Shown in pieces: positions 1 to 10,376 of a stretch of 64,000 bases of DNA. Made by a program: the position numbers and the translations under genes. Numbering within the stretch: the stretch's first letter is position 1; each line of letters starts with the position of its first letter. The notes below the pieces were generated by a model, which was not told where the DNA came from, made no database searches, and saw nothing but the letters and a program-made list of their open reading frames with translations. This DNA is from Lineus longissimus. Taxonomy: Eukaryota; Nemertea; Pilidiophora; Heteronemertea; Lineidae. Where the stretch lies: contig NC_088314.1 of NCBI RefSeq assembly GCF_910592395.1, positions 11,906,001 through 11,970,000 on the forward strand, given 5' to 3'.

Positions 1-150
1 TAGCTCTAACAGTTACGAAACGTGCCCTGCTAACGGACGACGGACGACGACGACGACGACGACGGCGACGTTGACGACGACGACGACGACGGACGACGGA
101 CGACGGACGCCACGGTATGGGATAAGCTCACCTCTGCTAAGAGGTGAGCT
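1..150 (+). repeat. Family A repeat, 3' end (cut by window edge)
   Basis: This is the last ~150 bp of a family A element. It holds a CGA/GAC simple-repeat tract, then the terminal hairpin formed by AGCTCACCTC and GAGGTGAGCT, then an A-run. It is nearly identical to the 3' end of the full copy that follows. No coding role is seen; arginine- or serine-rich reading frames here are simple-repeat artefacts. Confidence 0.9.
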
Positions 151-222
151 AAAAACTTGATATTATCCAATTCTCTTGGGTCCAAAACACTGACCAATTG
201 CAGGTTGTATGCAAGAATTAGA

Positions 223-1262
223 AATGAAATGGCGAGGGCCATTGTGCTCACCTCATGTGGAGGAAAGATGGATAAAGAGCATGGTATTGTGTCATGTAGT
301 GTTAGGTTTGACGTAGGTCCAAGCAATTACAATTTCCCAAAAATGGCCAATTTACAATACATTCGACCTCTGTGACCTTGAAAAGTAGGTCAAATCAAAG
401 AAGACCCGGGTGACACATTGAATGGTTGTTAGAATTAGATGTACCTATGATATAAAATTGGTGCCAATCGGGCAAGTCATTACTAGGAATAATGGCATTT
501 TGAAGAATTTAGGATTCGGCCCCCTCCCTGGAGGCCAAACGGCAAATCAGATCGCACCAAACTTCGGTACCTGAGATCACCTGACCGGGGGGTACATGTG
601 TACTTAATTTGTGATCAATAGTCATTGCAGTTAAGAAACGTGCCATAGTTACGGCCTGACGGCGAATTTACGCCATTTGACCTCTGTGACCTTGACAAGA
701 AGGTCAAATTAAAAACCTGTGTGACATATACTGTATGGTGGTTAGATGTACCCATGATATCAAATTGGTGGCAATCGGGCAAGAAGTTAAGGAATAATCA
801 CATTTTTAAGGTTTTTGGATTTTGCCCCCTGGTGGTCAAGTGGTGAATCATATTGGACCAAACTTCGGTCCCTGAGATCACCCGACTAAGGGGTAAATGT
901 GTACCAAATTTGGTATCAATAGCCATTGCAGTTTAGAAACGTGCCATCGTTACATCCTAACGGCCAATTTACACCATTTGACCTCTGTGACCTTGAAAAG
1001 GAGGTCAAATCAAAAACCCGGAGGATATATGATGCACCTTTGCTAGAAGTACCTACCATATTTTTTTCAAAATTTCCCGACTACTATTAAGGGAGATATT
1101 GCATATTTTCACTTTTAACGTTTGGCCCCCTGGTGGCCAAACCATGAAACGAATCGGACCGAAACTTGGTCTCCAAGGTGTCATTACATAAGGGTACATG
1201 TGTACCAAGTTTCAACTCAATAGCTCTAACAGTTACGAAACGTGCCCTGCTAACGGACGACG

Positions 1263-1300
<38 letters not shown>

Positions 1301-1357
1301 CGACGGACGACGGACGCCACGGTATGGGATAAGCTCACCTCTGCTAAGAGGTGAGCT
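223..1357 (+). repeat. Family A repeat, full-length copy (~1.13 kb)
   Basis: This is a full copy of the main repeat of the window. It starts ATGAAATGGC with a short palindrome (GGC-GAGG-GCC, degenerate here) and the arm TGCTCACCTC. It ends with the hairpin AGCTCACCTC...GAGGTGAGCT and AAAAA. The body holds about three ~300-bp internal units; their TGACCT-CTG-TGACCT cores lie near 366, 679 and 977. A GAC-repeat tract at ~1255-1305 precedes the 3' hairpin. Copies at 37.1, 40.2 and 52.3-53.4 kb are nearly identical by eye, so the family was active recently. The architecture suggests a non-autonomous Helentron-like element (inference). Confidence 0.85.
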
Positions 1358-1362
1358 AAAAA

Positions 1363-1926
1363 ATGAAATGGCCAGGGCCATTGTGCTCACCTCCCTTATA
1401 GATAGTTTATCACATATGACAGAACGATTTACCAATGATCAAACCCTTAGTATTCGAATCTATATCCACCTGGTGGTCAAACCAGGATTTGAAATCCAAC
1501 TGAAATTCAGTCGGCAAGGTTTCATAACAGGGGCTACATTTTACCAAGTTTCAAGTCAATAGCGCCAGTAAAATACGAAACATGCTACCACTGACCAGTT
1601 TATGCCATTTGAGTTCTGTGATCTTAGGTAGGTCAAATGAAAAAACCTGTGTGGTGTCATGAATCGTCATTGTAAGTATTGGTGATGATATGAATGCACC
1701 CTCAGTTAGTGACAGAAAGCACTTTTTGTGTATTCAGTTTCAGCCACCTTGTGGCAAACTCAGGAATTTAAAAAAAACTGAATTTGATCTCCCAGGTGTA
1801 TTTACATAGGGAAATATATGTACCAAGTTTCAAGTTGATAGCTCCAGTAGTTCCAAAATGTGCATTGCTAACGGACAATGACAGACAACACCCCATATGA
1901 AAAGCTCACCTCTCTGGAGGGGAGCT
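1363..1926 (+). repeat. Family A-related shorter repeat
   Basis: This starts only a few bases after the previous element's A-run, with the same 5' end (ATGAAATGGCCAGGGCC). It ends with a variant hairpin (AGCTCACCTC, TCTGGA loop, GGGAGCT). The interior is diverged and has about one and a half units instead of three. The head-to-tail arrangement suggests that one element inserted at the A-run end of another, or a tandem product. Confidence 0.75.
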
Positions 1927-2879
1927 AAAAACAGCATTTTTTCTTACTTGGTGTACAGTTTTTTGCGACCCCAAAACTGCAGATACCAGCTAATTTATAA
2001 CCAGTATGATCAACTTTTCTCTTTCTTCCTGCAGTATAAAAGGGACCAATTGGCAAACTTGCAACTGGCGGTAATTAACTAATATGCCTATACAACCCAC
2101 TGAAGTGTATATATATGCAGCAAATAATCATTAAACTGAGAGAAAAAACACATTGTGTCCAACACCAGGAAATATTACAGAATTGAATGTTAAAACATAT
2201 TTAGGTCCTCTTCAGGGGTTATGCAGCAGTCAATCAGAACCCTGTCAGGAACAGCTGCCAGGAACACCTGGTCACTTTTCATCATGAAATGTATTTTGGC
2301 CCAGAAGGAGCCAAAGTTGTTACGTTGGTCTAAATTGTATTTGCCTCCGTCCACTGATCCCCCTGAAAGCACAAGCTGCTGCCCTTAATACTTCCACTGA
2401 GTCAGTCCCTGCCATGGGCCCCATCATAACAATGCAGTGCAATTAATTAGATGCTGCTACCTGTATTATTGTGCTGGACTAACTGGCAATGCGTCCGAAT
2501 GTTTCTTTGGAATTCCATTTGAAATCAAATGACGAATTTACAGAAAGTATATTTTTGTCAGATATTACATATCGTTGCATAACCTAGGGCTTCCATCCCA
2601 GAAGCTGCATCTTTTGCCAATCATGGAGCTAACATGGGTAGCTCGAGACCAGCACTTTCCCACGATCGGAGTTGACTTTGTTGTCTGTAACATATACCTT
2701 GCTTATGCCACATTTGTGGGAGAATAAAGATATGATTCAGTTGTTAGTATGAAACCATCGTGTTTAGTTCGCCATCAGATCTGCGACCACTGCAACTCCC
2801 ATTTAGTAAATGTGTAGGAAGCATCTTGCCATTCATGACAATTTTCATGAAGTGTCGAATTTATTGGGTTTTTTTAATT
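1927..2879. other. Intergenic, no recognised gene
   Basis: No supported gene. The stretch around 2186-2370 has a 60-codon open frame on the minus strand. It shares the segment GCAGTCAATCAGAACCC in inverted orientation with ~3060-3076 inside the neighbouring foldback, so it is more likely repeat-derived than a gene. Confidence 0.5.
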
Positions 2880-3317
2880 TAGCTTTTATACACATGGTGA
2901 ATTCCTGTCAAAAAGACTCTTTCAATTCATGCAGGTGAATAAGAATCGTATTCTGACAATGTAGCTCTTGCAGTTGAAGTGAATTTCTGTCGAATTACTT
3001 GAAATCGTGTGGTCTTTCTGACCGTCAAATTGGTGTCAAATACTTGACCAGGGAGGGCACAGGGTTCTGATTGACTGCTGCATTAGGGGGTATGGGACCG
3101 AACATGCCAAGAAAACAAGGCAAGTTCAGTCAAAGCAAGGCATTTCTGTCGTCTGCTCGACGAAACAAAAGATATAGAAATTGTTATCACCCCAGGATTT
3201 CAAGTTAATCGACAGAAATTTACTTCTGCTGCAAGGGCTACATTGTCAGAATTCGACCCTTATTCACATGCATGAAAGAGTCTTTTCAACAGGAATTCAC
3301 CACGTGTATAAAAGCTA
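2880..3317. mobile_element. Foldback MITE with ~135-bp imperfect inverted ends
   Basis: The ends TAGCTTTTATACAC (2880-2893) and GTGTATAAAAGCTA (3304-3317) are inverted. The inverted similarity continues inward for about 135 bp on each side with scattered mismatches and small indels. The 438-bp element has no coding capacity. No clear target duplication is visible, so the superfamily is not assigned. Confidence 0.75.
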
Positions 3318-3323
3318 ACTTAA

Positions 3324-5711
3324 ATGAAATGGTCCAGGGACCATGTGCTCACCTCGGGTAATGTAATGCATGTCATTTGCAGTGGATATGGGAGAACAGT
3401 TTCTGGCTAGTTTCACCAGTTTTGATATCATCGAATAATATCATTCTTCTCGGCCATATTTGTCATGAGATTAGACTGAAAATTAGGGATATTGATAAGA
3501 GTTTGGTTGCACTCCGATCATAGGTCATTAGTTTATGAGTAATAAGACTTTGTTTAATTTTGAAGATGGCCGCCTGGCGGCCATATTTGTCGATGGATTT
3601 GACTGAAAATCAGGGATGTTGTAGAGTACACAGATATACAATCACATGAAATTTGGTTGTAATCCAACTCTGTGATATTTTCAAGATGGCCACCTGGCGG
3701 CCATATCTGAAGTCTGAGCGGGACAAATTTTTTGGGTACAATAGAGGGTCCCTAGATACATGTCCTCACAAGTTAAGAACCTTCTAGCTCAAATAGAAAT
3801 GAAACGTGCCGCGTTTCGGTGATTTAGTGAACTTTGACCTCTGTGGCCTTGAAAAGTAGGTCAGATCAAAAACCCGCACGATATGCGATGTATACTTACT
3901 ACAGAGTGGTTCGATAATAATGTTACACTTACAAAATGGTGAATATATTTTATTATTTTGGCATTTACTCTCAAAAATACGTATCTACTTGAGGAGCAAG
4001 CTCTCTCGATTAACTTGACGCCAGCAGAATCATAATCCTTCCATGGTTGACTGCGCAGGACAGATTTTACTGATTCATGTGAAATCTCACTTGCGCCAAG
4101 TTCTCAGTGGTTAAAAAGGACAAAGGACGAAGAGGAAGCATTCCCAACATTTAATTTTATTCACAGTTGAACACAAATAGGAAAATTGCAAAATGAATGT
4201 TAAAAGTCAATCTTCAACTGTGAATAAAATCTATATAATATTAAGGATTGCTTCCTCTTTGTCCTTTGCCCTGTTCAACCACTGAAAGATTGGCGCAAGT
4301 CAGATTTCACACAAGTCAATAAAATCTATCCTACGCAGTCAACCATGGAACGATTTTGAATCTGCTGGTGTCAAATTAATCGAGAGAGCTAGCTCTTTCA
4401 AGCCATATGTATGTTTGTGGTAAATGCAAAAATTATAATAGATATGAACCATTTTGTAAGTGTAACACTTTTATTGCGCCACTCTGTAGTAGTACCTACC
4501 ATAAAAATATCATGAAAATCCAACCAAAATCACAGGTCCTATTGCATGTTTTATAACACCCCCTGGTTTGCCAAACAAAGAATAATTTTGGACAAAAATT
4601 TGGTGTGAATCGCCCCAGGGCCCAAGGGTACATGTGCACTAAGTTGGTGATATATCCTTGCAAGGAGTACCTACCTAAAAAAAAGAGTCGCTTATAAGTA
4701 AGATATGGCTCTTTTCAGGATTTAACTTTTGGCCCCCAAGTCGAGGATCAGATCAAACTGAAATTTGGGGTAGGAGGTTATCTGATTTAGGGAGTAATGC
4801 GTACCAAATTTCAAGTTCATAGCTTCCGCGGTTAAGAAATGTGTCATAGTTACCCTCAAACGGCCAATTGACCCACTTAAACTCTGCGACCTTGAAAATC
4901 AAGTCAAGTCAAAAACCTGTATGATATGTGATGTATCCTTGCTAGGGGTACCTACCATAAAAATATTATCGAAAACAAGTCACTAATAAGGGATGTGTGT
5001 GTGTTATAAATCTTATATCTTAAGCGGTAAAGAAACGTCCATAGTTCCACTAAACTGACCAATTTATGCCATTTGACCTCTGTGACCTTGAAAATGATGT
5101 CAAATCAAAAACCAGTAAGGTGTGTGATGTGTACTTGCTCAAGAGTACATACCATAAAAATAAAATCAAAAACAAGTCACTAATAAGCAGGATAGTGCTT
5201 TTTTTAGCTTTTTTAGTTTTCGGCCCCCTGGCGGCCAAGTCGAGAATCAGATCAGACCGAAATTCGTCGGCTGAGGTCACATGACGTAGGGAGTCATGTT
5301 TACTAAATTTCAAGATCATAGCTTTAGCGGTTAAGAAACGTGCCATAGTTACACTCAAATGGCCAATTTACACCATTTTACCTCTGTGACCTTGAAAATT
5401 AGGTCAAATAAAAAACCCGTATGATAAGTGATGTATCCTTGCTAATAAAACCTGTCATTAAAATTTTATCGAAAAACGAGTCGCTTGTAAGAGAGATATC
5501 ACACTTTTTAGGTTCCCACTTTTGGTTCTCTGGTGGCCAAGTCAAGAATCAGATTGCACCGAAATTCAGTGTCGAAGGTCACCCGACCTGGAGGTCCTGT
5601 GTACAAAGTTTCAAGTTCATAGTCATTTCGGTTAAGAAATGTGCCAATGTTTTTGAAACTGGATACAGACAACGGACACTGCGGTATTATAAAGACTACC
5701 CTATGGTCAGC
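3324..5711 (+). repeat. Composite family A-like repeat, old copy
   Basis: The 5' end is a diverged family A start in which the palindrome is now GGTCCAGGGACC. Four or more degenerate ~300-bp units follow, with TGACCT/AGGTCA cores near 3834, 4877, 5079 and 5380. The 3' end resembles the variant terminus seen at 17740 (GACTCCCCTACGGTGAGC). It is more diverged than the other copies and hosts a 585-bp foldback at 3902-4486, so it is older. Confidence 0.6.
3902..4486. mobile_element. 585-bp foldback MITE flanked by TA
   Basis: Inverted arms of roughly 270 bp meet around a short spacer near 4190. The termini are CAGAGTGG and CCACTCTG, with TA at 3900-3901 and 4487-4488. The TA duplication and the CAG-start ends fit a Tc1/mariner-pogo type MITE. 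It interrupts a family A unit between the 'gatgtatacttacta' and 'tagtacctacc' segments, which are contiguous in other copies. Confidence 0.8.
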
Positions 5712-5880
5712 AAAAAAAAACCCAGGTAGTTTTTGCTACCATCACAATCCAAGGGATGGTTCCTCAAGCACCCAGCCCCTTTGATTATCATTTTTTAAAA
5801 CTGGCACAGGATCCTGACACCCTGATCAGGGAGTCTCGTATGGCCTCCTACGCCTTTTTCCACATCATTGGCCTTTTTAT
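5712..5880. other. Short spacer downstream of the zinc-finger exon
   Basis: No gene is recognised. On the minus strand this lies directly after the last zinc finger. No AATAAA-type polyadenylation signal is evident on that strand, which leaves open that the gene continues by splicing. Confidence 0.4.
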
Positions 5881-8800
5881 CTATACTATACCTGAATGTG
5901 TTGATTCGTGTCTCCGTAGGTGACTCCTCTTGAAGAACACTAACTCGCATCCATCATGTGAGCACTTCAGCTTCTTTGGTAGCTCGTTATGAAACTCAAG
6001 CAAATGAGACTTCAACAGCCGGCGATATTTGAATGTGCGCCCACAGTTCTCATATTCGCATTTAAAGAGTTCGGCCGAGGCATGAGTTATCAAATGATCT
6101 TTCAAGCCTTCTGCTATTTTAAAGGATTGCCAACATTGTGGACACTGGTGTGGTCTTTCGTTTGTGTGATTTTTTACATGTTTTTTCAGATTGGATTTAC
6201 TGAAGAAGAGTTTCTCACAATTAGGGCATGGTATACTGCGCTGTCTGTCCGAGTGCTTACTCTCAATATGTTTTTGGAGGTTAGCTTTGAAATGAGATTG
6301 GTAGTCGCAATGTTCACAGCTAAATCGCTTTGGTAGCGATGCATCATGGGTAATCTGGTGCACTTTAAGCACCGATTTGTACTTAAACGTTTTGTTGCAA
6401 ATTTCACATTTGTATTCATGTTTACCTTGGCAGTTTGCCACATGTTCATCATAATCCTCTTCTTCGTTGTGAATTCGCCGCTGACACTTCTTGCACTTGG
6501 TCATCTTCTGATGCTCAGATCGAACATGCATCTCCAATATCTTATTCTCGCCAACAAACTGACAAAAACGACACATCTCAAGCCCATGTTTTTTCACATG
6601 TCGCTTGATGACTGAGAGTTTTTTTGCACGGTATTCACATATGGAACACTTATATGGGTTATTCCTGACGAAGTCTTCATTGTCCTCATTATGGCAACGA
6701 ACGTCATGCTTTTTCAATGCTGCTTTTGACCCAGCAATAAAACCACACTTTTCACACATAACTTGCTGCTTTGTCCCATCGCCATCCTCCGATTTTCTTT
6801 TTCTTTTCTTTTCACTGCCATCCCCGTGTACTTTTTCATTCGTAGTTTCCTTCTTCATAACCAGCGACCCCTCGCCCTCATTATTTTTCTTTTTGCTATT
6901 TTTCTTCTCTTTTCTTGGAACTCCTTCAGTTGCACCACCTCCAACCACTTCCTTCGATTTAACATCAGATCGATCAACTATCTCCATTGCTTTATTTACT
7001 TCAGCTTGAATATCCACCCCTTCAACTTTTTCATCATTAGTCTTCTCAACTTTGTTTCTTTTTTCTTTCATAGATGTTCTATAAGCATATATCTCTTCAA
7101 CTTCCTCAGCTAATTCCTTAACCAGATTTTCCATCTCTTTGATCGGGACACTTTCAGTAGCCTCACTATCACCTTTCTTGATTTTTATTTCATTTTCATT
7201 AACTTTCTCTCCTTCATAACTGCAAATTTCACTCTTAGCCCTTGTATTCTTTGTCGTCAAAGATGCTGCCTCCTCATCGACTTTAACTGCACCTGGTTTC
7301 CTAGCCCTCTTTTTCTTCTCCTTTACTACAGGCACCCCTTCTGTAAGCTCTCCCACTCTAATTCCTGTATCCTTTTTCTTAACCCTTTTTTTCTTCTCTT
7401 TCATGGGTGCCCCTTCTATACCAGCGCCCTCCACTTTCACAGCATCAGTTTTTTTCTCTCGATTTTTCTTCTCTTTTACGACTGCCCCTTCTGTAGTATT
7501 CTCTATCACTTCTGTACCATCCTCTACTCTAATTCCTGTATCAGTTTTCTTAACCCTCTTTTTCTTCTCTTTCATTAGTGTCCCTTCTATACCCTCGCCT
7601 CCCATTTTCAGTGCATTAGTTTTGTTCTCTCGTTTTTTCTTCTCCTTAACGACTGCCCCATCTGTAGTATTATCCCCATTTTTATCCTCATTAATGTTCT
7701 TTGCTCTTTTTTTCTTTGCACGTGGCCCTTCCCAAATCTCGCCTTTGACTTTCCTCCCATCTACACCTTTTTTCACTATCTTCTTTTTTTCTTTAACATG
7801 TTCTCCCTCAACTAGTTTGTTTTTCAGCCTTGCTTTCTTTTTTGGAACTTTCGCTTGAAGATTTGGTTTGTCACTTTGAGTATTACACATACCTTCAGCA
7901 GTCCCTGGTCTTATTTCTACTTTATCAAAATTGACTCCTGACGGTCCATCATCATTTTGAACAATCTCACATGTGTTCAAAGACTGTTCAACAGATGCCC
8001 CCTCATTGACTACTTTATTCTGCGCTTTCAAGGTTTCTGAATGTTTGACCGCTGAAGTCGCACTTGCACTGGAAGTATCTGTAGGTCTTTTTAAGCCATG
8101 ATCACGAGTATCATACTCTTCAGGCGTAGAAATCAGTGTTTCAGAGCTGGCATGATTACCAGTGAAATAAAAACCAGTTCCATTCAAAGCAAATACCTGT
8201 GTTTCTAACTGAAGTCTATTTAACTCGGACCCTTTGGAATTGTTTTCAATCTCAATATTTCCATCAGAAACAGATGTTGTGATTTCAGTGGATTTTTGTA
8301 GCACGGCATCTGCTTCTGACTCCCTCATGTGGTCTTTGTTATCTCTACTTTCTGTAACATCACTGACTTCTTTTAGTAATTTGGCTGACTTCTTAGTTTT
8401 CTTTGAGTTGAGTAGGATATGACCTTCAGCTTCTTGGGGTTTTTTCTGTCTCTTTTTAATTGGTACCATTGGAACACTTGAACTGGCTTTTTTACCAGAG
8501 TTTGTTGCCACAAGGCTCAATGCGACACTATTTATTTCGTTGTTTCTTTCACTAAGATTGTTTTTTTTAGCTTTTGGTTTTGATGTTGTTGTCTTCTTTG
8601 CCTTTGGGACGACAGTTTTCTCCTTGTCGCTTGGAACCTTCTTCTTTTTCACAGGTTTATCTACTTGCTCCTTTGCAGGCCTCGGTGACCTTGACAACCG
8701 AGGAGACCTTGACCCTGTAGACCTTGGCGACTTAGACCGCTGGCGTGTCAGATGTCCCGTTTCCATCTCATCATCTGACTTCAAACCACTGCTAAGAGCA

Positions 8801-9027
8801 GCTGGTTTCTTTGGCATTCGAGATTTAGCAACTTCTTTCTCAAGATCTGCAGACTCCAATGCCTTTTTCGATGGCCGTCTTTTCCGAGTTGCCTTTAGTG
8901 ATAGATCCACTATATTTTCCTCAGTCATCATTTCCTGTGCAGCAACCTTTTCCTCTGTTACGGTTTTGTTTTTCTCCACTTTATCTCCATCAACAGTGTT
9001 GATTCCCTCCATCATCTCCTTTTGCAT
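5881..9027 (-). CDS. C2H2 zinc-finger protein with long Lys/Glu-rich N-terminal region (single long exon)
   Basis: An open frame of 1048 codons. Residues 1-755 are low-complexity and highly charged, with several basic KKRRPSKK/SPRSTGSRSPR-type stretches. At about 390-590 there is a degenerate ~30-residue repeat built around KEKKKR..K. Residues ~757-1045 hold about ten zinc fingers. Most are classical C-x2-C...H-x3-5-H; one (MTKCKKC...HVANC) is C2HC; the last two have the longer C-x4-C spacing (CEYENCG, CSHDGCE). A nuclear DNA-binding transcription factor is likely; REST- or ZNF711-like organisation is possible, but I do not assign an orthologue. Upstream, TTTTTTACAG ending at 9067 is a good splice acceptor, so the ATG probably lies in a second exon. 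The stop comes from a CAG/GTATAG sequence that looks like a splice donor, so the true protein may continue. Confidence 0.85.
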   Translation of the reverse strand: MQKEMMEGINTVDGDKVEKNKTVTEEKVAAQEMMTEENIVDLSLKATRKRRPSKKALESADLEKEVAKSRMPKKPAALSSGLKSDDEMETGHLTRQRSKSPRSTGSRSPRLSRSPRPAKEQVDKPVKKKKVPSDKEKTVVPKAKKTTTSKPKAKKNNLSERNNEINSVALSLVATNSGKKASSSVPMVPIKKRQKKPQEAEGHILLNSKKTKKSAKLLKEVSDVTESRDNKDHMRESEADAVLQKSTEITTSVSDGNIEIENNSKGSELNRLQLETQVFALNGTGFYFTGNHASSETLISTPEEYDTRDHGLKRPTDTSSASATSAVKHSETLKAQNKVVNEGASVEQSLNTCEIVQNDDGPSGVNFDKVEIRPGTAEGMCNTQSDKPNLQAKVPKKKARLKNKLVEGEHVKEKKKIVKKGVDGRKVKGEIWEGPRAKKKRAKNINEDKNGDNTTDGAVVKEKKKRENKTNALKMGGEGIEGTLMKEKKKRVKKTDTGIRVEDGTEVIENTTEGAVVKEKKNREKKTDAVKVEGAGIEGAPMKEKKKRVKKKDTGIRVGELTEGVPVVKEKKKRARKPGAVKVDEEAASLTTKNTRAKSEICSYEGEKVNENEIKIKKGDSEATESVPIKEMENLVKELAEEVEEIYAYRTSMKEKRNKVEKTNDEKVEGVDIQAEVNKAMEIVDRSDVKSKEVVGGGATEGVPRKEKKNSKKKNNEGEGSLVMKKETTNEKVHGDGSEKKRKRKSEDGDGTKQQVMCEKCGFIAGSKAALKKHDVRCHNEDNEDFVRNNPYKCSICEYRAKKLSVIKRHVKKHGLEMCRFCQFVGENKILEMHVRSEHQKMTKCKKCQRRIHNEEEDYDEHVANCQGKHEYKCEICNKTFKYKSVLKVHQITHDASLPKRFSCEHCDYQSHFKANLQKHIESKHSDRQRSIPCPNCEKLFFSKSNLKKHVKNHTNERPHQCPQCWQSFKIAEGLKDHLITHASAELFKCEYENCGRTFKYRRLLKSHLLEFHNELPKKLKCSHDGCELVFFKRSHLRRHESTHSGIV

Positions 9028-9066
9028 TCTTACACCAAAAGAACAATCATAGCCGCCACACCCTCA

Positions 9067-9083
9067 CTGTAAAAAACAAAACA
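9067..9083 (-). promoter_or_regulatory. Candidate splice acceptor before the zinc-finger exon
   Basis: On the minus strand a pyrimidine-rich tract runs into TTTTTTACAG, and the exon would start at 9066, 39 bases before the ATG. This suggests a 5' non-coding exon further upstream (higher coordinate). Confidence 0.45.
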
Positions 9084-9185
9084 CAAACATAAACTCACAC
9101 ATAATGTATTAAAATGAATAATGATTTCACTAATTCTTCATGATCCGACAGAACCACAGAATTGGTTCTATTATACTGTAGATCA

Positions 9186-10278
9186 ATGAAATGGCCAGGG
9201 CCATTGCGCTCACCTCATGTGGAGGAAAGATGGATGAAGAGCATGGTATTGTGTCATGTAGTGTTAGGTTTGATGTAGGTCCAAGCAATTACAATTTCCC
9301 CAAAATGGCCAATTTACAGTACATTTGAACTCTGTGACCTTGAAAAGTAGGTCAACTCAAACAAGACCAGAGTGACACATTGAATGGTTGTTAGAATAAG
9401 ATGTACCTATGATATAAAATTGGTGCCAATCGGGCAAGTAATCAAGGAATAATAGCATTTTGAAGAATTTTGGATTTTGCCCCTCCCTGGAGGCCAAACG
9501 GCAAATCAGATCGAACCAAACTTCAGTACCTGAGATCACCTGACCAAGGGGTACATGTGTACTTAATTTGTGATCAATAGTAATTGCGGTTAAGAAACGT
9601 GCCATAGTTACGGCCGGACGGCCAATTTACGCCATTTGACCTATGTGACCTTGAAAAGTACATCAAATTAAAAACCTGTGTGCTATATACTGTATGGTGG
9701 TTAGATGTACCAATGATATCAAATTGGTGGCAATCGGGCAAGAAGTTAAGGAATAATCAAATTTTTAAGGTTTTTGGATTTTGCCCCCTGGTGGTCAAGT
9801 GGTGAATCATATTGGACCGAACCTCGATCCCTGAGATCACCTGACTAAGGGGTACATGTGTACCAAATTTGGGATCAATAGTCATTGCAGTTTAGAAACG
9901 TGCCACAGTTACATCCTAACGGCCAATTTACGCCATTTGACCTCTGTGACCTTGAAAAGTAGGTCAAAGCAAAAACCCGTATGATATGTGATGTATCCTT
10001 GCTAGGAGTACCTACAATAAAATTTTTATTGAAAACAGATCATTAACAAGAGACATATCACACTTTTTATGTTTTCAGTTTTGGCCCCCTGGTGGCCAAA
10101 TCAGGAATCAGAAGGGACTGAAATTTAGTCACCCAGGTGTCATTTCATGGGGAAATATGTGTACCAAGTTTGAAGTCAATAGCTCCAGTGGTTACAAAAT
10201 GTGCCCTGCTAACGGACGACGACGGATGACTACAGACGCCATGCCAAAGGAAAAGCTCACCTCTCAGAGAGGTGAGCT
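9186..10278 (+). repeat. Family A repeat, near full-length copy (~1.09 kb)
   Basis: The 5' end is ATGAAATGGCCAGGGCC plus GCGCTCACCTC, followed by three ~300-bp internal units with receptor-like cores near 9330, 9640 and 9938. The last unit carries a CTCF-like GCCCCCTGGTGGCCA at ~10083. The 3' hairpin is AGCTCACCTC TCAGA GAGGTGAGCT. It lacks the expanded CGA tract of the younger copies. Confidence 0.85.
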
Positions 10279-10376
10279 AAAAAACATGAAGAGCCATCTG
10301 ATTTTATAATATTAACTTCATGTTGTGTGATTACAAATGTTAAATATCACTTTTTGCAATGGTTCCTATGACAGTG

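Noticed and set aside
1087-1435. Arg-, Ser- or Asp-rich open frames over the GAC/CGA tracts (also at 30-326, 38687-38986, 41053-41325, 52231-52475)
   Set aside because: They are translations of a simple-repeat tract at the 3' end of family A. The tract varies in length between otherwise identical copies.
7403-9052. Phe/Ser-rich plus-strand open frames opposite the zinc-finger gene (also 6605-7113)
   Set aside because: They are antisense shadows of the Lys/Glu-rich coding strand.
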